DNA from: Thermoanaerobaculia bacterium
GTDB lineage: Bacteria > Acidobacteriota > Thermoanaerobaculia > Gp7-AA8
Direction of reading: 5' to 3'
Assembly (NCBI GenBank): GCA_017883215.1
Contig: JADGOA010000119.1
Span: 1 to 9,812, forward strand
DNA length: 9,812 nt
Part shown: positions 1 to 8,660 of the stretch, piece by piece
Numbering within the stretch: position 1 is the stretch's first letter
Layout of the letters: the number at the start of each line of letters is the position of its first letter
Notes under the pieces: model-generated
Told to the model about the DNA's origin: nothing
What the model saw: only the letters and a program-made list of their open reading frames with translations
The model's database searches: none
Position numbers and translations under genes: made by a program

Positions 1-3000
1 ACGCCGGGACTGGCGGTCGCGTTCGTGGTTCCGGTGCGGTTCTCCAGCGCGCCGAAGCCCAGCAGTGAGAAGAGCGTGATGTCGCTGGCCGGAGGATCGC
101 TGCTGATGGTCGGCGTAAAGCGGTCGATGGTGCCGGTGAGGTTGATCGTCACCGTGATCGGGCCACCTTGATCGAATTCGGAGAAGCCGACATTCGAGAC
201 GCGCCCCTCCAGAGTGATGTCGAAGTAGGGATCGATTCGGAACGGATTCTGGAAGTTGATCGAGCCGCTGACCACTCGATAGTCGTTGTTCTGCAACCGC
301 ACGCGGCCGCCTTCGTTCAGCGTGACCAGTCCGATCACGGCGGGATTGGCGAGCGTCCCCTGCACTCTGAGGTCGCCCGACCCAGTGACATCGGCGACGT
401 TGTTGCGAACGACGAGAGTGTTGGGCCCTGCGGTTACGGTGAGGTCGAGGTTGACGTGGTCCTGCCAGCTCGCGCCGACGATCGGCGTGACCGTGCGGCG
501 CGACAGGACGACGTTCAGCAATGCGGTGCCGAAATCGAAGTCCCGGAAATACAGCGCCCGGTTCACCGTCACGTCGCCCTGCATGGTCATCCGGTCCATG
601 TCGCCCTTGAGCACCACCTTGAAATTGCCCTCGACCGTCAGACCTTCGAAGTAGCGGAGCGCGACATCGGTGCCCTCCAGCCCGAGATTCACGTTCTGCG
701 GTTTCAGGCCGGCCACGCCGATGGTGCCGCCGGCGATGACCTTACCGCCGCCGATCGTGGCCTGCAGTCCGTCGACTTTGATGCGGTCGCCCAGAAACTC
801 GACTCTGCCGGTGACCTGGTCGATCATCTGTGGGAATCCGGGGAACCGGAATTGCGCTCCCTGCATCTCGGCGCTGCCCGTGATCTGAGGTTCGGTCATC
901 GTCCCGCCGAGTTTCAACGCCACGTCGACGTGTCCCTCGGCGCGGAGCCCCGGCACGAACAGCTGGGCCAGCGCCGCTTCGATGTCGCCACCAGCTGCGA
1001 GGTCGAGGCGTTTCGTCCCGGTGAGCTCTGCCGATCCTGTAACCGCAAACATGGCGCCGGGTTGCTGCAACTCGAAATCGCCGATGGCCAGCCGTCCGCC
1101 GCGTACGCCGAACCGCAGCGTGCGTGCGGCCGTGAACTGGTGATCGGAGAGACGCAGGTCGAACACTGGCACGGTCGCGTCGATCTGCAGTGTCTCGATC
1201 GAGGTCATCGCACCGCCGAGGCGCAGGTCCACCTCGAGCTTTCCGGTCACCGGCAGAGTGGCGGTCGAAGGGAAGAGCGCCGCGAATCGCGCCAGGTCGC
1301 TGACCACGATGCGCACCGTCCCGTCGACAGCGAGGTTTGCCCCGACCGTGCCGTTGCCTTCGATGGTGAGGAAGTCGCCGGCCGACCCGCGGACGATCAG
1401 TTGCCCGCTCCGGATGGCGAGATAGATCTGCGGCGGCGGAGTCCCGGGCGGCAGCGCAAGTCCCCGAAGAGTGGCGTCGCTGATCGTGGCGGAGACGACG
1501 AGCTCCGGATTCTCGAGCGTTCCGGCGCCGGTCGAGCTCAGCGTCACTTTCCCGCCGAGCAGGCCGGCCAGCGACTGCAGGAGCTTCATTTTCGAAAGAT
1601 CGATGGAGCTCGACTGCACGGTGTAGCTGAACTTGTCGGTCGACAGATCGAGCTCGGCCTCGCCTTTGATCTGGCCCGCCGGCGCCGACACGTCGACGTT
1701 TGTGGCCCGCAGCTTCCCTTGCGCGAATGCGATGTCTGCCGTCGCCACGTCGACCGGCTCACCGAACACAGAACCCTTGCGCACCGTCACCGCACCCGCA
1801 CCTTCGAGCCGGCTCTTCGTGCCGGAGAGGTGAAGCGTGCCGGTGAGCTCTCCCGTCACCGGGAACGTGCCCAGGTCGAGGAACGTCACGATATCGGCGA
1901 CCGGGAAGGACCGAGCGGCGATGTCCAGATTGAAGCGCGACGTCCCTTTGCCCGGGAACCACTGCACGTCGCCGTTGAGCCGCAGCTGGGAGTCGCCCTG
2001 CGCGATAGCGAGATTGACGAACGTCACGCGACCGGCGTCGGGCGTGCCGGCGATGATCATGCGGCCCGTGCCGAGTCCGTGAATGCCCTTGAACGGCAGC
2101 GTGACGACGCCCATGGCGCGCTCCACCGAATACCCGGCTGAGTCGACGGCGAGATCGAACGTCGGCGACGGTCCACGATCCGGAAATCCGAAGGTGCCGG
2201 TCATCGCCAGGCGGCCTCCAGCCTCCTGGAAGATGGCCCGGTCCAACGTGAGGATGCTCTGCACGCCTTCGTAATGGAGGTCGATTTCGGAATCGCCGAG
2301 AAAGGAGTTGTTGAACTTCGTGCCGGTGGCGGCGATGTGCGCGACGACCTGCGGCGACTTGAGCCGCCCTTTCATCGTCCCTGTGATCTCACCGGAGCCG
2401 CCCAGCCCCAACAGCTCGTATTTCTTCTTCCCCGCCGAAAGCGCGAAGTTGTAGCCGGCGCGATCGAGCTCCGAAAAATCGGTGCTGTGGATGTCGAGCT
2501 TCAGGTCGGTGTTGATGTCCTCGATGCGCAGCGATCCGCTGAAGGCGACGCGCGAAGCGGCCGTCGTCAGCTCCGCGCGCCGGAACTTCACCACGCCGTT
2601 GTCGAGCGCGAAATCGGCCGAGCCGCCGAGCGCCAGCGGGTACTTCGCATTCGAGAATGCCGCGGTGGAACGGGCCAGAGTGGCCGAGCCTTCGCCCGCC
2701 CCTTCCAGCACCTTGTCCTTGTTCCAGTGATAGGCGAGCCGTCCTGTTGCCGCACCGCGCAGGCCCGTGTCCTTCACGCCCCAGTCTTCGAACAGCTTCT
2801 CCAGTGAGACCCCGTTGTATCGGAGGTCGACCGACATCGGATACGGCTCTTCGTATTGCGGGAGCAGGTAGTGCGCGCCGATGGTGCCGCCGCCGTACCT
2901 GGCCGTATCCACGTCGACGACGGTCTGCCGGCCGTTGACAGTGAGGCGGCCTCGCAGGGCGGCGAGGTCGTAGACGTCGGCGCTGATCTTCGGCGAGGTC

Positions 3001-3989
3001 CAGCCGCCTGAGAGAACGAACTCGCCCGCCTTGCCCCGCAGCCTCGTGTCGAGGGCGAGCTTCCCGTCCAGGACTTTGTCGACCCGGAAGATCTCGCGCA
3101 CGCGGTTCAGCCCCATCTGTGAGCGGATGCGCAGGTCGTAGGCGCCTTCGCTGAGGGGATCGAGTTTGCCGGAGATGAATGCCTCGATGTCGCGGCCATG
3201 CAGCGCGATCGAGCTCAGCACCAGCACGCCCGGCGTGTAGCGGAAGCGGCCGCGAAGGTCGACGTCGAAGGGGACGTAGTCCTGCACGCGCACGGTCATC
3301 ACCGGGCTGCTGGCGATCCCTTCGTAGAGGTCCTTGGCGGAGGTGATGTTCACCCGCGCCGCCATGTTCGTGGTCACGGCTGCGATGTCATGGCGGCGAT
3401 CGAGAAAGTTCATCGTTGCGCCGTCGACGACCAGTCCGCCGATGGTCAGGTGGTAAATCTCGTACCTGCTCTTCGGTCCCGACTGCCAATGGGGGAAGTT
3501 GTGGACCAGCTTCGCGCCGGCCGGATATATCTCCATGTTGATGCGGGGGTCGTGAATGTCGACGCGATCGACGCTGATGCGACGTCCCCAGAAGGATTCG
3601 ACGCCGCCGACGATGTCGATCTCGCGTGCCGTGGCGAAATACGGACTGACGGCGCCGGGGGAGTTGGCGATGCGCAGATCGCGGATGATCACGCGTTGCG
3701 GGCGCGTCCGAACGATCTCCACACTGCGGATCGTGACGGTGCGGCCGAGCCGGCTCTCCAGCGTCTTCTGGACCCGCAGCCGCACCAGGTCGGCGAAACT
3801 CGATGTGCCGAGGTACCAGTAGCCGCCGACGACGGCGATCATCAGGACGCCCAAGACGGCGATTGCGAGGATGGCCACGGCCTTCAGACAGCCCCACATA
3901 GGGCCGCGCCGCTGCCGTTCGCGCGCGGAGCGGTGATGGCCCTCGTGCCGCGCCTCTACCGGCTCGTTCTGTGGTTGTCTGTCGTCCAT
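1..3989 (-). CDS. tamB: TamB/AsmA-like envelope protein (DUF490), C-terminus beyond the window
   Basis: I followed one open frame of 1329 codons from ATG at 3989 to the left edge and saw no stop, so the gene is partial. Residues 1-30 are a charged His/Arg-rich cytoplasmic segment. A single TM anchor follows at about 34-57 (AVAILAIAVLGVLMIAVVGG), then a large extracytoplasmic region of repeated beta-rich AsmA-like units (for example LRGRFRYTPGVLVLSSIALH). The last ~250 visible residues match the DUF490/TamB C-terminal domain, with YRVVSGSINFQNPFRIDPYF and SSDPPASDITLFSLLGFG. TamB-type proteins bridge inner and outer membranes and act in outer-membrane protein assembly or lipid transport. The start is preceded by an in-frame TAA and only a weak GAG-type ribosome site. 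It lies 62 bp after the glycerate kinase on the same strand, so co-transcription is possible. A BamA/TamA-like gene often adjoins tamB; that would be off the left edge. The family call is firm, the precise role is inferred. Confidence 0.93.
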   Translation of the reverse strand, partial: MDDRQPQNEPVEARHEGHHRSARERQRRGPMWGCLKAVAILAIAVLGVLMIAVVGGYWYLGTSSFADLVRLRVQKTLESRLGRTVTIRSVEIVRTRPQRVIIRDLRIANSPGAVSPYFATAREIDIVGGVESFWGRRISVDRVDIHDPRINMEIYPAGAKLVHNFPHWQSGPKSRYEIYHLTIGGLVVDGATMNFLDRRHDIAAVTTNMAARVNITSAKDLYEGIASSPVMTVRVQDYVPFDVDLRGRFRYTPGVLVLSSIALHGRDIEAFISGKLDPLSEGAYDLRIRSQMGLNRVREIFRVDKVLDGKLALDTRLRGKAGEFVLSGGWTSPKISADVYDLAALRGRLTVNGRQTVVDVDTARYGGGTIGAHYLLPQYEEPYPMSVDLRYNGVSLEKLFEDWGVKDTGLRGAATGRLAYHWNKDKVLEGAGEGSATLARSTAAFSNAKYPLALGGSADFALDNGVVKFRRAELTTAASRVAFSGSLRIEDINTDLKLDIHSTDFSELDRAGYNFALSAGKKKYELLGLGGSGEITGTMKGRLKSPQVVAHIAATGTKFNNSFLGDSEIDLHYEGVQSILTLDRAIFQEAGGRLAMTGTFGFPDRGPSPTFDLAVDSAGYSVERAMGVVTLPFKGIHGLGTGRMIIAGTPDAGRVTFVNLAIAQGDSQLRLNGDVQWFPGKGTSRFNLDIAARSFPVADIVTFLDLGTFPVTGELTGTLHLSGTKSRLEGAGAVTVRKGSVFGEPVDVATADIAFAQGKLRATNVDVSAPAGQIKGEAELDLSTDKFSYTVQSSSIDLSKMKLLQSLAGLLGGKVTLSSTGAGTLENPELVVSATISDATLRGLALPPGTPPPQIYLAIRSGQLIVRGSAGDFLTIEGNGTVGANLAVDGTVRIVVSDLARFAALFPSTATLPVTGKLEVDLRLGGAMTSIETLQIDATVPVFDLRLSDHQFTAARTLRFGVRGGRLAIGDFELQQPGAMFAVTGSAELTGTKRLDLAAGGDIEAALAQLFVPGLRAEGHVDVALKLGGTMTEPQITGSAEMQGAQFRFPGFPQMIDQVTGRVEFLGDRIKVDGLQATIGGGKVIAGGTIGVAGLKPQNVNLGLEGTDVALRYFEGLTVEGNFKVVLKGDMDRMTMQGDVTVNRALYFRDFDFGTALLNVVLSRRTVTPIVGASWQDHVNLDLTVTAGPNTLVVRNNVADVTGSGDLRVQGTLANPAVIGLVTLNEGGRVRLQNNDYRVVSGSINFQNPFRIDPYFDITLEGRVSNVGFSEFDQGGPITVTINLTGTIDRFTPTISSDPPASDITLFSLLGFGALENRTGTTNATASPG

Positions 3990-4026
3990 TCCACTCTTGG
4001 CGAACTGCGCCGTTGCGTCTGCTAAC

Positions 4027-4050
4027 CCGGATTATTCATGAATAATCCGG
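4027..4050. repeat. Perfect 24-bp palindrome
   Basis: CCGGATTATTCA is followed immediately by its exact reverse complement. It begins 1 nt after the stop codon of the glycerate kinase and ends 37 bp before the tamB-like start. In RNA it could form a hairpin, but no T-run follows in the minus direction, so it is not a textbook intrinsic terminator. It could be a dispersed palindromic element, a protein binding site, or a processing hairpin between two co-oriented genes. Confidence 0.85.
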
Positions 4051-4051
4051 A

Positions 4052-5242
4052 CTAACTACGAGCCAGCAGAAACAGATCACGGAGGTTGTTCCCAGCCGGC
4101 GGAATCATAATCGTTCGGCCGAGGCGCATGGCTGCGGCGATGGAGTTGGATTCGCCCAGGTCCCGCTCGATGGAAGCTCTGTCCAGTTGCGCCGGAACGC
4201 GGTCGATCGCCACGCCCGCCACGCCGCTGCTGCCGTCCAGCCCGTCTGAGCTTCCGAAGAGCGCCGCGACGTCGCGCGGACCGCCAGCGGCTGCCCGGAG
4301 AACGAACCGCACCGCCAGCTCGCTGCACCGCCCGCCCTTTCCCGAGCCCTGCCGCACCACCGTCGGCTCACCGCCGGCGACGAGAACCTCGCCGCGGCGC
4401 AGGTTTGCGGCGCGCACGGCGAGCGCGGCGGCCGCCGTCTCGACATCGTCCTCGATCTGGCCTCGCCATTCGACGGGGACGAGCGCATGCTCGTGGATGA
4501 TCGAAGCTGCAGTCGACGTGAGCGTGCCGTTGTCAGCGACGAGAATGATTTCCGGACTGCTCGCCCCGGCGACTCCGGCTGCGCGCTTCTCCTGCCGCAG
4601 CGCCGCGACGACGCGGTCGCATCCGCCGACCCGTTCGAGAATCGCGGCAGCCTCCAGGCTCGTGCTGCGATCGGCGATCGTCGGGCCGGAGGCGACGTCC
4701 TGCAGATTGCCCGATGAGACATCGGAGTAGACCAGCGTGACAGAGCGGCCGCGGACGCGCGCTGCGAGCCGGCCGCCTTTGATCGCGGAGAGATGTTTGC
4801 GGACGATGTTGATCTCGCCGATCGGGATCCCGCTGGCGAGCAGCTTCGCATTCACCTCGGCGAGATCAACTGCTGTGAACGGAGGATTCAGCGGAAGCTC
4901 CACACACGCCGAGCCGCCGCCGGAGATCAGAAAAAGAATGTCTGCGTGCGAATCGACGAACTCGATCAACCGCCGTCCCGCCTCGAAGCTGGCAGCCGTG
5001 TAATCGGGATGGCCTCCAATGGCGAGGTCCGCCGGTACGGTTGGAAGACGGTAGCCATCGGGAATGGCGGCGAATGCGTGGTCAATCTGATGTGCAGCGG
5101 CAACACCGTCGAGCAGCGCGCCGGCGCATTTTCCGACGGCGACGACGTTTCGCGGAAGACCGGGCCGCAGCGTCTTGCGCACGAGCCGTTCCGGTGCGCA
5201 GCGCGCGAGAGTCTCGAGATAGATCGGCTCGAGTTGCGTCAT
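4052..5242 (-). CDS. Glycerate 2-kinase, MOFRL (DUF4147) family
   Basis: The predicted 396-residue cytoplasmic enzyme should phosphorylate D-glycerate to 2-phosphoglycerate with ATP. Family landmarks, numbered from the ATG at 5242, are AVGKCAGALL (35-44), GGHPDYTAASFEAGRRL (76-92), LISGGGSA (105-112), NIVRKHLSAIKGGRLA (145-160), YSDVSSGNLQDVASGPT (172-188), AGGEPTVVRQGSGKGGR (289-305) and SSDGLDG (331-337). The C-terminal loop reads PPAGNNLRDL where many relatives have a TGPTGTNVNDL-like segment, so this is a diverged member. Length is slightly below the usual 420-450. A GTG at 5272 would add ten residues. I prefer the ATG because a TACAAT hexamer lies at 5254-5249, inside that extension, and MTQLEPIYLE begins like the family. 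Relatives are named gckA, ttuD or garK-like; the gene name is left open. It is divergent from the diguanylate cyclase. Confidence 0.92.
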   Translation of the reverse strand: MTQLEPIYLETLARCAPERLVRKTLRPGLPRNVVAVGKCAGALLDGVAAAHQIDHAFAAIPDGYRLPTVPADLAIGGHPDYTAASFEAGRRLIEFVDSHADILFLISGGGSACVELPLNPPFTAVDLAEVNAKLLASGIPIGEINIVRKHLSAIKGGRLAARVRGRSVTLVYSDVSSGNLQDVASGPTIADRSTSLEAAAILERVGGCDRVVAALRQEKRAAGVAGASSPEIILVADNGTLTSTAASIIHEHALVPVEWRGQIEDDVETAAAALAVRAANLRRGEVLVAGGEPTVVRQGSGKGGRCSELAVRFVLRAAAGGPRDVAALFGSSDGLDGSSGVAGVAIDRVPAQLDRASIERDLGESNSIAAAMRLGRTIMIPPAGNNLRDLFLLARS

Positions 5243-5248
5243 CGGTCG

Positions 5249-5254
5249 ATTGTA
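5249..5254 (-). promoter_or_regulatory. Candidate -10 element (TACAAT) of the glycerate kinase
   Basis: TACAAT on the minus strand matches five of six bases of the sigma-70 -10 consensus and ends 6 nt before the ATG at 5242. That would place the transcript start at or next to the start codon. No Shine-Dalgarno is visible and no convincing -35 lies 16-18 bp upstream, so this is a moderate call. Confidence 0.45.
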
Positions 5255-5266
5255 GTGAAGGGACGT

Positions 5267-5315
5267 GGTCACGAGGTCACGAGGTTGCTGGGTCCGTTAC
5301 CCTACTCGCTACTCC
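5267..5315. repeat. Short tandem repeats between the glycerate kinase and diguanylate cyclase
   Basis: GGTCACGA is repeated twice (5267-5274 and 5275-5282) with a partial third copy to 5286. A 7-bp pair, CTACTCG and CTACTCC, follows at 5302-5315. These are minor versions of the short-unit repeats seen in other gaps of this window. Confidence 0.6.
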
Positions 5316-5331
5316 GGCGTTATCCTTAACC

Positions 5332-6522
5332 ATGCCGCGCCGGACGCATCTCCGCAGTCGCGTGCTTCTGCTGACAGCGGCGTTCTCGCTGGTGCTCCTG
5401 GCGACGACGTTCGGGCTCAGCTGGCGCGCGAAGGTGTCGCAGGAGCGCTGGAGCCGGTTGATCAGCGTGGAGACCGAGGCGATCGCCACGCTCGAGTCGC
5501 TGATCCGAGCGCAGAACGGATTCCGGGCGCAGCTCGGGTCGAGTGGCGGGATCGGCGACTACCGCGTGGTCGAGCAGCTCCTCGACAATGCCTCGCTCCG
5601 CTCGATCGACACGCGCCGACTGCGGGCCCGGATGCGCGCGTTCGAGGGCATCGCCGGCGAGCCCGGCGCGCGACGGGCCGACATCGACGCCACCTCGAAT
5701 GCCGTGGCGGACGAGGCGCAGTCGATCGTCAACGCGCGCAAGAGCGAGATCGCCCGGACGCTGCCGGAGCTCGAACGGGACACGAGCGCAATGATGCTCA
5801 GCGGTCTTGCCGTGGCCTGGATCATCATCGTCCTCAGCTTCGCCGGAGTGCAGACGATGCTGCGGAAAGTGGTGCGACCGCTGGAGAAGCTCTCGGCAGC
5901 GGCCTCGCAGATCGCCGCCGGCAATCTCGATTCGGAAGTGCCGATCGGCGGGGACGTGGAGATCTACAGGCTGGGGCAGGCGGTGAGCAGCATGAATCGA
6001 AAGCTCGCCGAGCATGCTCGCACCGACGAGCTGACGTCGCTGCCGAATTTCCGCGCCTTCCGCGAGCGGATCGAGGGCGAGATCGAGCGCGCCGCCCGCT
6101 ATCCGGCGGTCTTCGGCGTCCTGGTGCTCGACCTTGATCACTTCAAGAAGTACAACGATACCTTCGGCCATCTCGCCGGCAACGACGCGCTGCAGCGCGT
6201 GGCCGGGGCGGTGCGCGAAAGCCTGCGCACGCCGGATTTCGCCGCCAGGTACGGTGGGGAGGAGTTCGCAGTCATCCTTCCGGAGATCGATGCCGCGGCG
6301 CTGGCCGTCGTTGCTGAGCGCGTGCGCGAGGCAGTGGAAGGACTTCCTGCGCCCGCCGGAGGATCATCGCTCAGCGTGAGCATCGGCGCGGCGATCTATC
6401 CGATCGACGGCAACACGCCTGAAGCGCTGTTCCACGCCGCGGACGAGCGGTTGTACGAGGCGAAGAAAAGCGGAAGGAACCGCGTGGTCGGGCCGGGAGT
6501 CGCGACAACCGCGACCGCCTGA
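5332..6522 (+). CDS. Membrane-bound diguanylate cyclase (sensor-HAMP-GGDEF)
   Basis: The 396-residue protein should condense two GTP into cyclic di-GMP. TM1 spans about 11-30 (VLLLTAAFSLVLLATTFGLS). A helical extracytoplasmic sensor of ~120 residues (31-152) resembles a CHASE3-type helical bundle, though I cannot name the ligand. TM2 spans about 153-176, a HAMP linker follows (VVRPLEKLSAAASQIAAGNL, 180-199), and the GGDEF domain covers about 230-388. The active-site motif is intact as GGEEF (308-312), with a metal-site Asp in VLDLDHFKKYND (about 267). RTPD at 299-302 sits five residues before GGEEF, so the RxxD inhibitory I-site is present and product feedback is expected. The frame is open upstream to 5041, but the hydrophobic N-terminus and the divergent promoter region favour ATG 5332. 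No SD is visible; TATCCT at 5321-5326 is a weak -10 candidate. No EAL domain is present. Confidence 0.93.
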   Translation: MPRRTHLRSRVLLLTAAFSLVLLATTFGLSWRAKVSQERWSRLISVETEAIATLESLIRAQNGFRAQLGSSGGIGDYRVVEQLLDNASLRSIDTRRLRARMRAFEGIAGEPGARRADIDATSNAVADEAQSIVNARKSEIARTLPELERDTSAMMLSGLAVAWIIIVLSFAGVQTMLRKVVRPLEKLSAAASQIAAGNLDSEVPIGGDVEIYRLGQAVSSMNRKLAEHARTDELTSLPNFRAFRERIEGEIERAARYPAVFGVLVLDLDHFKKYNDTFGHLAGNDALQRVAGAVRESLRTPDFAARYGGEEFAVILPEIDAAALAVVAERVREAVEGLPAPAGGSSLSVSIGAAIYPIDGNTPEALFHAADERLYEAKKSGRNRVVGPGVATTATA

Positions 6523-6523
6523 G

Positions 6524-6610
6524 CGCGGACGTCCGCGTCCGGCGGGGCCGCGTGACACGGAAACACGATCGGACGAGGACGTCCGATCGTTGCGGACGAG
6601 GACGTCCGCA
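6524..6610. repeat. Cluster of three GGAC/GTCC hairpins in a convergent gap
   Basis: Three inverted repeats lie between the stops of the cyclase and the MarR gene. CGCGGAC/GTCCGCG is at 6524-6537 with no loop. ACGATCGGAC/GTCCGATCGT is at 6565-6590 with loop GAGGAC. TGCGGAC/GTCCGCA is at 6591-6610 with the same loop GAGGAC. The last two share a 16-bp core but have different, self-consistent outer arms. They may terminate or insulate both convergent transcripts, although no T-run is present, or they may be a dispersed palindromic element. Confidence 0.75.
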
Positions 6611-6616
6611 CTCCGG

Positions 6617-7048
6617 TTACTCCTCCGTCGATTCCAGCGCCTCGATGAGCCGGTTGACGTTGCGTGCGAGGGACTGGAGATCGCGTTGCGAGAGCGCGCC
6701 GCCGAGGGAGGCCAGCCACTCCTCGTATGCGGGCCTGAGCTTCTCCACGACGGCCCGGCCGCGGCGGGTGAGCGCGAGACGTGAGGAGCGAAGGTCGTGC
6801 GGGTCGCCCCCGCGTTCGGCCAGGCCGAGTTGTTCGAGGCGGGCGATCATGCCGGTCATGTTCTGTTTGGAGACGAGCATCTCCCGCGCCACGGCGGCCA
6901 GCGTCATCGGCCCGCTGGCGGCGGCGAGAACGGAGAGCACGGCCCACTGCTGGGGGGTGACGTTGCTCCGTTCGAAGACCGGGGCGAGCTTTCGCGTCAG
7001 AAGATTCGCGAGCTGAACGACTCCGGCGACGAGATCGCGATCCGGCAT
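6617..7048 (-). CDS. MarR-family winged-helix transcriptional regulator
   Basis: The 143-residue protein is normal length for MarR. Helix 1 (4-27) would form part of the dimer interface. The winged helix runs from NVTPQQWAVLSVLAAA (29-44) through the HTH MTLAAVAREMLVSKQNMTGM (48-67) and LEQLGLAERG (71-80) to the wing GDPHDLRSSRLALT (81-94). The C-terminal helices (97-141) complete the dimer. Such proteins usually repress their own and adjacent genes and are released by small phenolic or oxidant ligands; the ligand here is unknown. I chose ATG 7048 over TTG 7057 because the -10 element and operator overlap the TTG. An upstream consensus promoter and an 18-bp palindrome point to autoregulation. 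It is convergent with the diguanylate cyclase and downstream of eno on the same strand, but with its own promoter. Confidence 0.93.
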   Translation of the reverse strand: MPDRDLVAGVVQLANLLTRKLAPVFERSNVTPQQWAVLSVLAAASGPMTLAAVAREMLVSKQNMTGMIARLEQLGLAERGGDPHDLRSSRLALTRRGRAVVEKLRPAYEEWLASLGGALSQRDLQSLARNVNRLIEALESTEE

Positions 7049-7050
7049 GG

Positions 7051-7085
7051 TCGTCAATGTATTGACGATTGAGGGTCGATGTCAA
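7051..7085 (-). promoter_or_regulatory. Promoter and palindromic operator of the MarR gene
   Basis: On the minus strand TTGACA (7085-7080) and TACATT (7061-7056) are separated by 18 bp. TACATT ends 7 nt before the ATG at 7048, so the mRNA would be leaderless or nearly so. A perfect inverted repeat, TCGTCAAT and ATTGACGA around a 2-bp centre, covers 7051-7068 and overlays the -10. That geometry fits a MarR dimer blocking RNA polymerase at its own promoter. The sequence is visible; the protein-site pairing is inference. Confidence 0.72.
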
Positions 7086-7092
7086 ATGGGGA

Positions 7093-7230
7093 GGAACGGA
7101 CGAATAGGACCTATGGGACCAATAGGACCTATGGGACGAATAGGACGAGCGGGATCCGTCCCATAGGTCCCATGGGTCCCATGGGTCCCATAGGTCCCAT
7201 AGGTCCCATGGGGTCCCATAGCTCCCATTC
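7093..7230. repeat. Inverted array of 9-bp tandem repeats
   Basis: The right half (7158-7230) is eight 9-bp units of the form GTCCCATAG or GTCCCATGG, with one extra G at 7212 and the last unit degenerate. The left half (7093-7155) is about seven 9-bp units of the reverse-complement type (CTATGGGAC, CAATAGGAC, GAATAGGAC). The two halves face each other across a GGATCC centre and could form a long imperfect hairpin. The array fills the gap between the enolase stop and the MarR promoter. A GPMG-rich reading frame through it is a by-product of the 9-bp period. Confidence 0.9.
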
Positions 7231-7238
7231 CGCTTCGT

Positions 7239-8519
<1,281 letters not shown>

Positions 8520-8528
8520 GGCGGCGCG

Positions 8529-8534
8529 ATTGTA
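8529..8534 (-). promoter_or_regulatory. Candidate -10 element (TACAAT) of eno
   Basis: TACAAT on the minus strand ends 9 nt before the eno ATG. The region 16-18 bp upstream is repeat sequence with no good -35 match. The short distance to the ATG and the absence of a ribosome site suggest a leaderless or very short leader. Confidence 0.45.
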
Positions 8535-8536
8535 TC

Positions 8537-8610
8537 CAGTCCTGAGTCCTGAGTCCTGAGTGCTGAGTCCTGAGTTGCGCGCTCTGCTCAGGACTCAGCA
8601 CTCAGGACTG
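8537..8610. repeat. Inverted array of 7-bp tandem repeats upstream of eno
   Basis: Units of the form CTGAGTC (or CTGAGTG) repeat head to tail across 8537-8574, and the reverse-complement array covers 8586-8610. Positions 8552-8574 and 8587-8609 are a perfect 23-bp inverted repeat with a 12-nt loop. The array lies between the rhodanese terminator and the eno -10 element, so it would be at the far upstream edge of the eno promoter. Confidence 0.9.
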
Positions 8611-8638
8611 AAAAAGCCCGGCACGCGGCCGGGCTTTT
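8611..8638 (-). terminator. Rho-independent terminator after the rhodanese gene
   Basis: An 11-bp stem, AAAAGCCCGGC paired with GCCGGGCTTTT, encloses a 5-nt loop. On the minus strand the stem is followed by a run of five T (complement of 8611-8615). It lies 23 bp downstream of the TAG at 8661, as expected if that TAG, not the TGA at 8802, is the real end of the rhodanese gene. The symmetric A/T flanks would let it work in either direction. Confidence 0.85.
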
Positions 8639-8660
8639 CGATTGAGCAGAGTTGCCTGTT

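Noticed and set aside
168..2141. A 657-codon open frame on the plus strand
   Set aside because: It is the in-register antisense of the tamB-like frame in GC-rich DNA. Its product is rich in Arg, His and Asp with no recognisable domain, while the minus strand reads as clear TamB sequence. The same applies to plus-strand frames at 2274-2807 and 3198-4025.
5243..5272. GTG start at 5272 for the glycerate kinase
   Set aside because: It adds ten residues unlike the family, and a TACAAT hexamer lies inside them. It has no Shine-Dalgarno. The alternative remains possible.
5041..5331. N-terminal extension of the diguanylate cyclase
   Set aside because: The frame is open but Arg-rich and overlaps the divergent glycerate kinase. 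The hydrophobic TM1 is directly after ATG 5332.
7093..7230. CRISPR array
   Set aside because: Units are only 9 bp with no unique spacers and occur in both orientations, so this is a satellite-type array.
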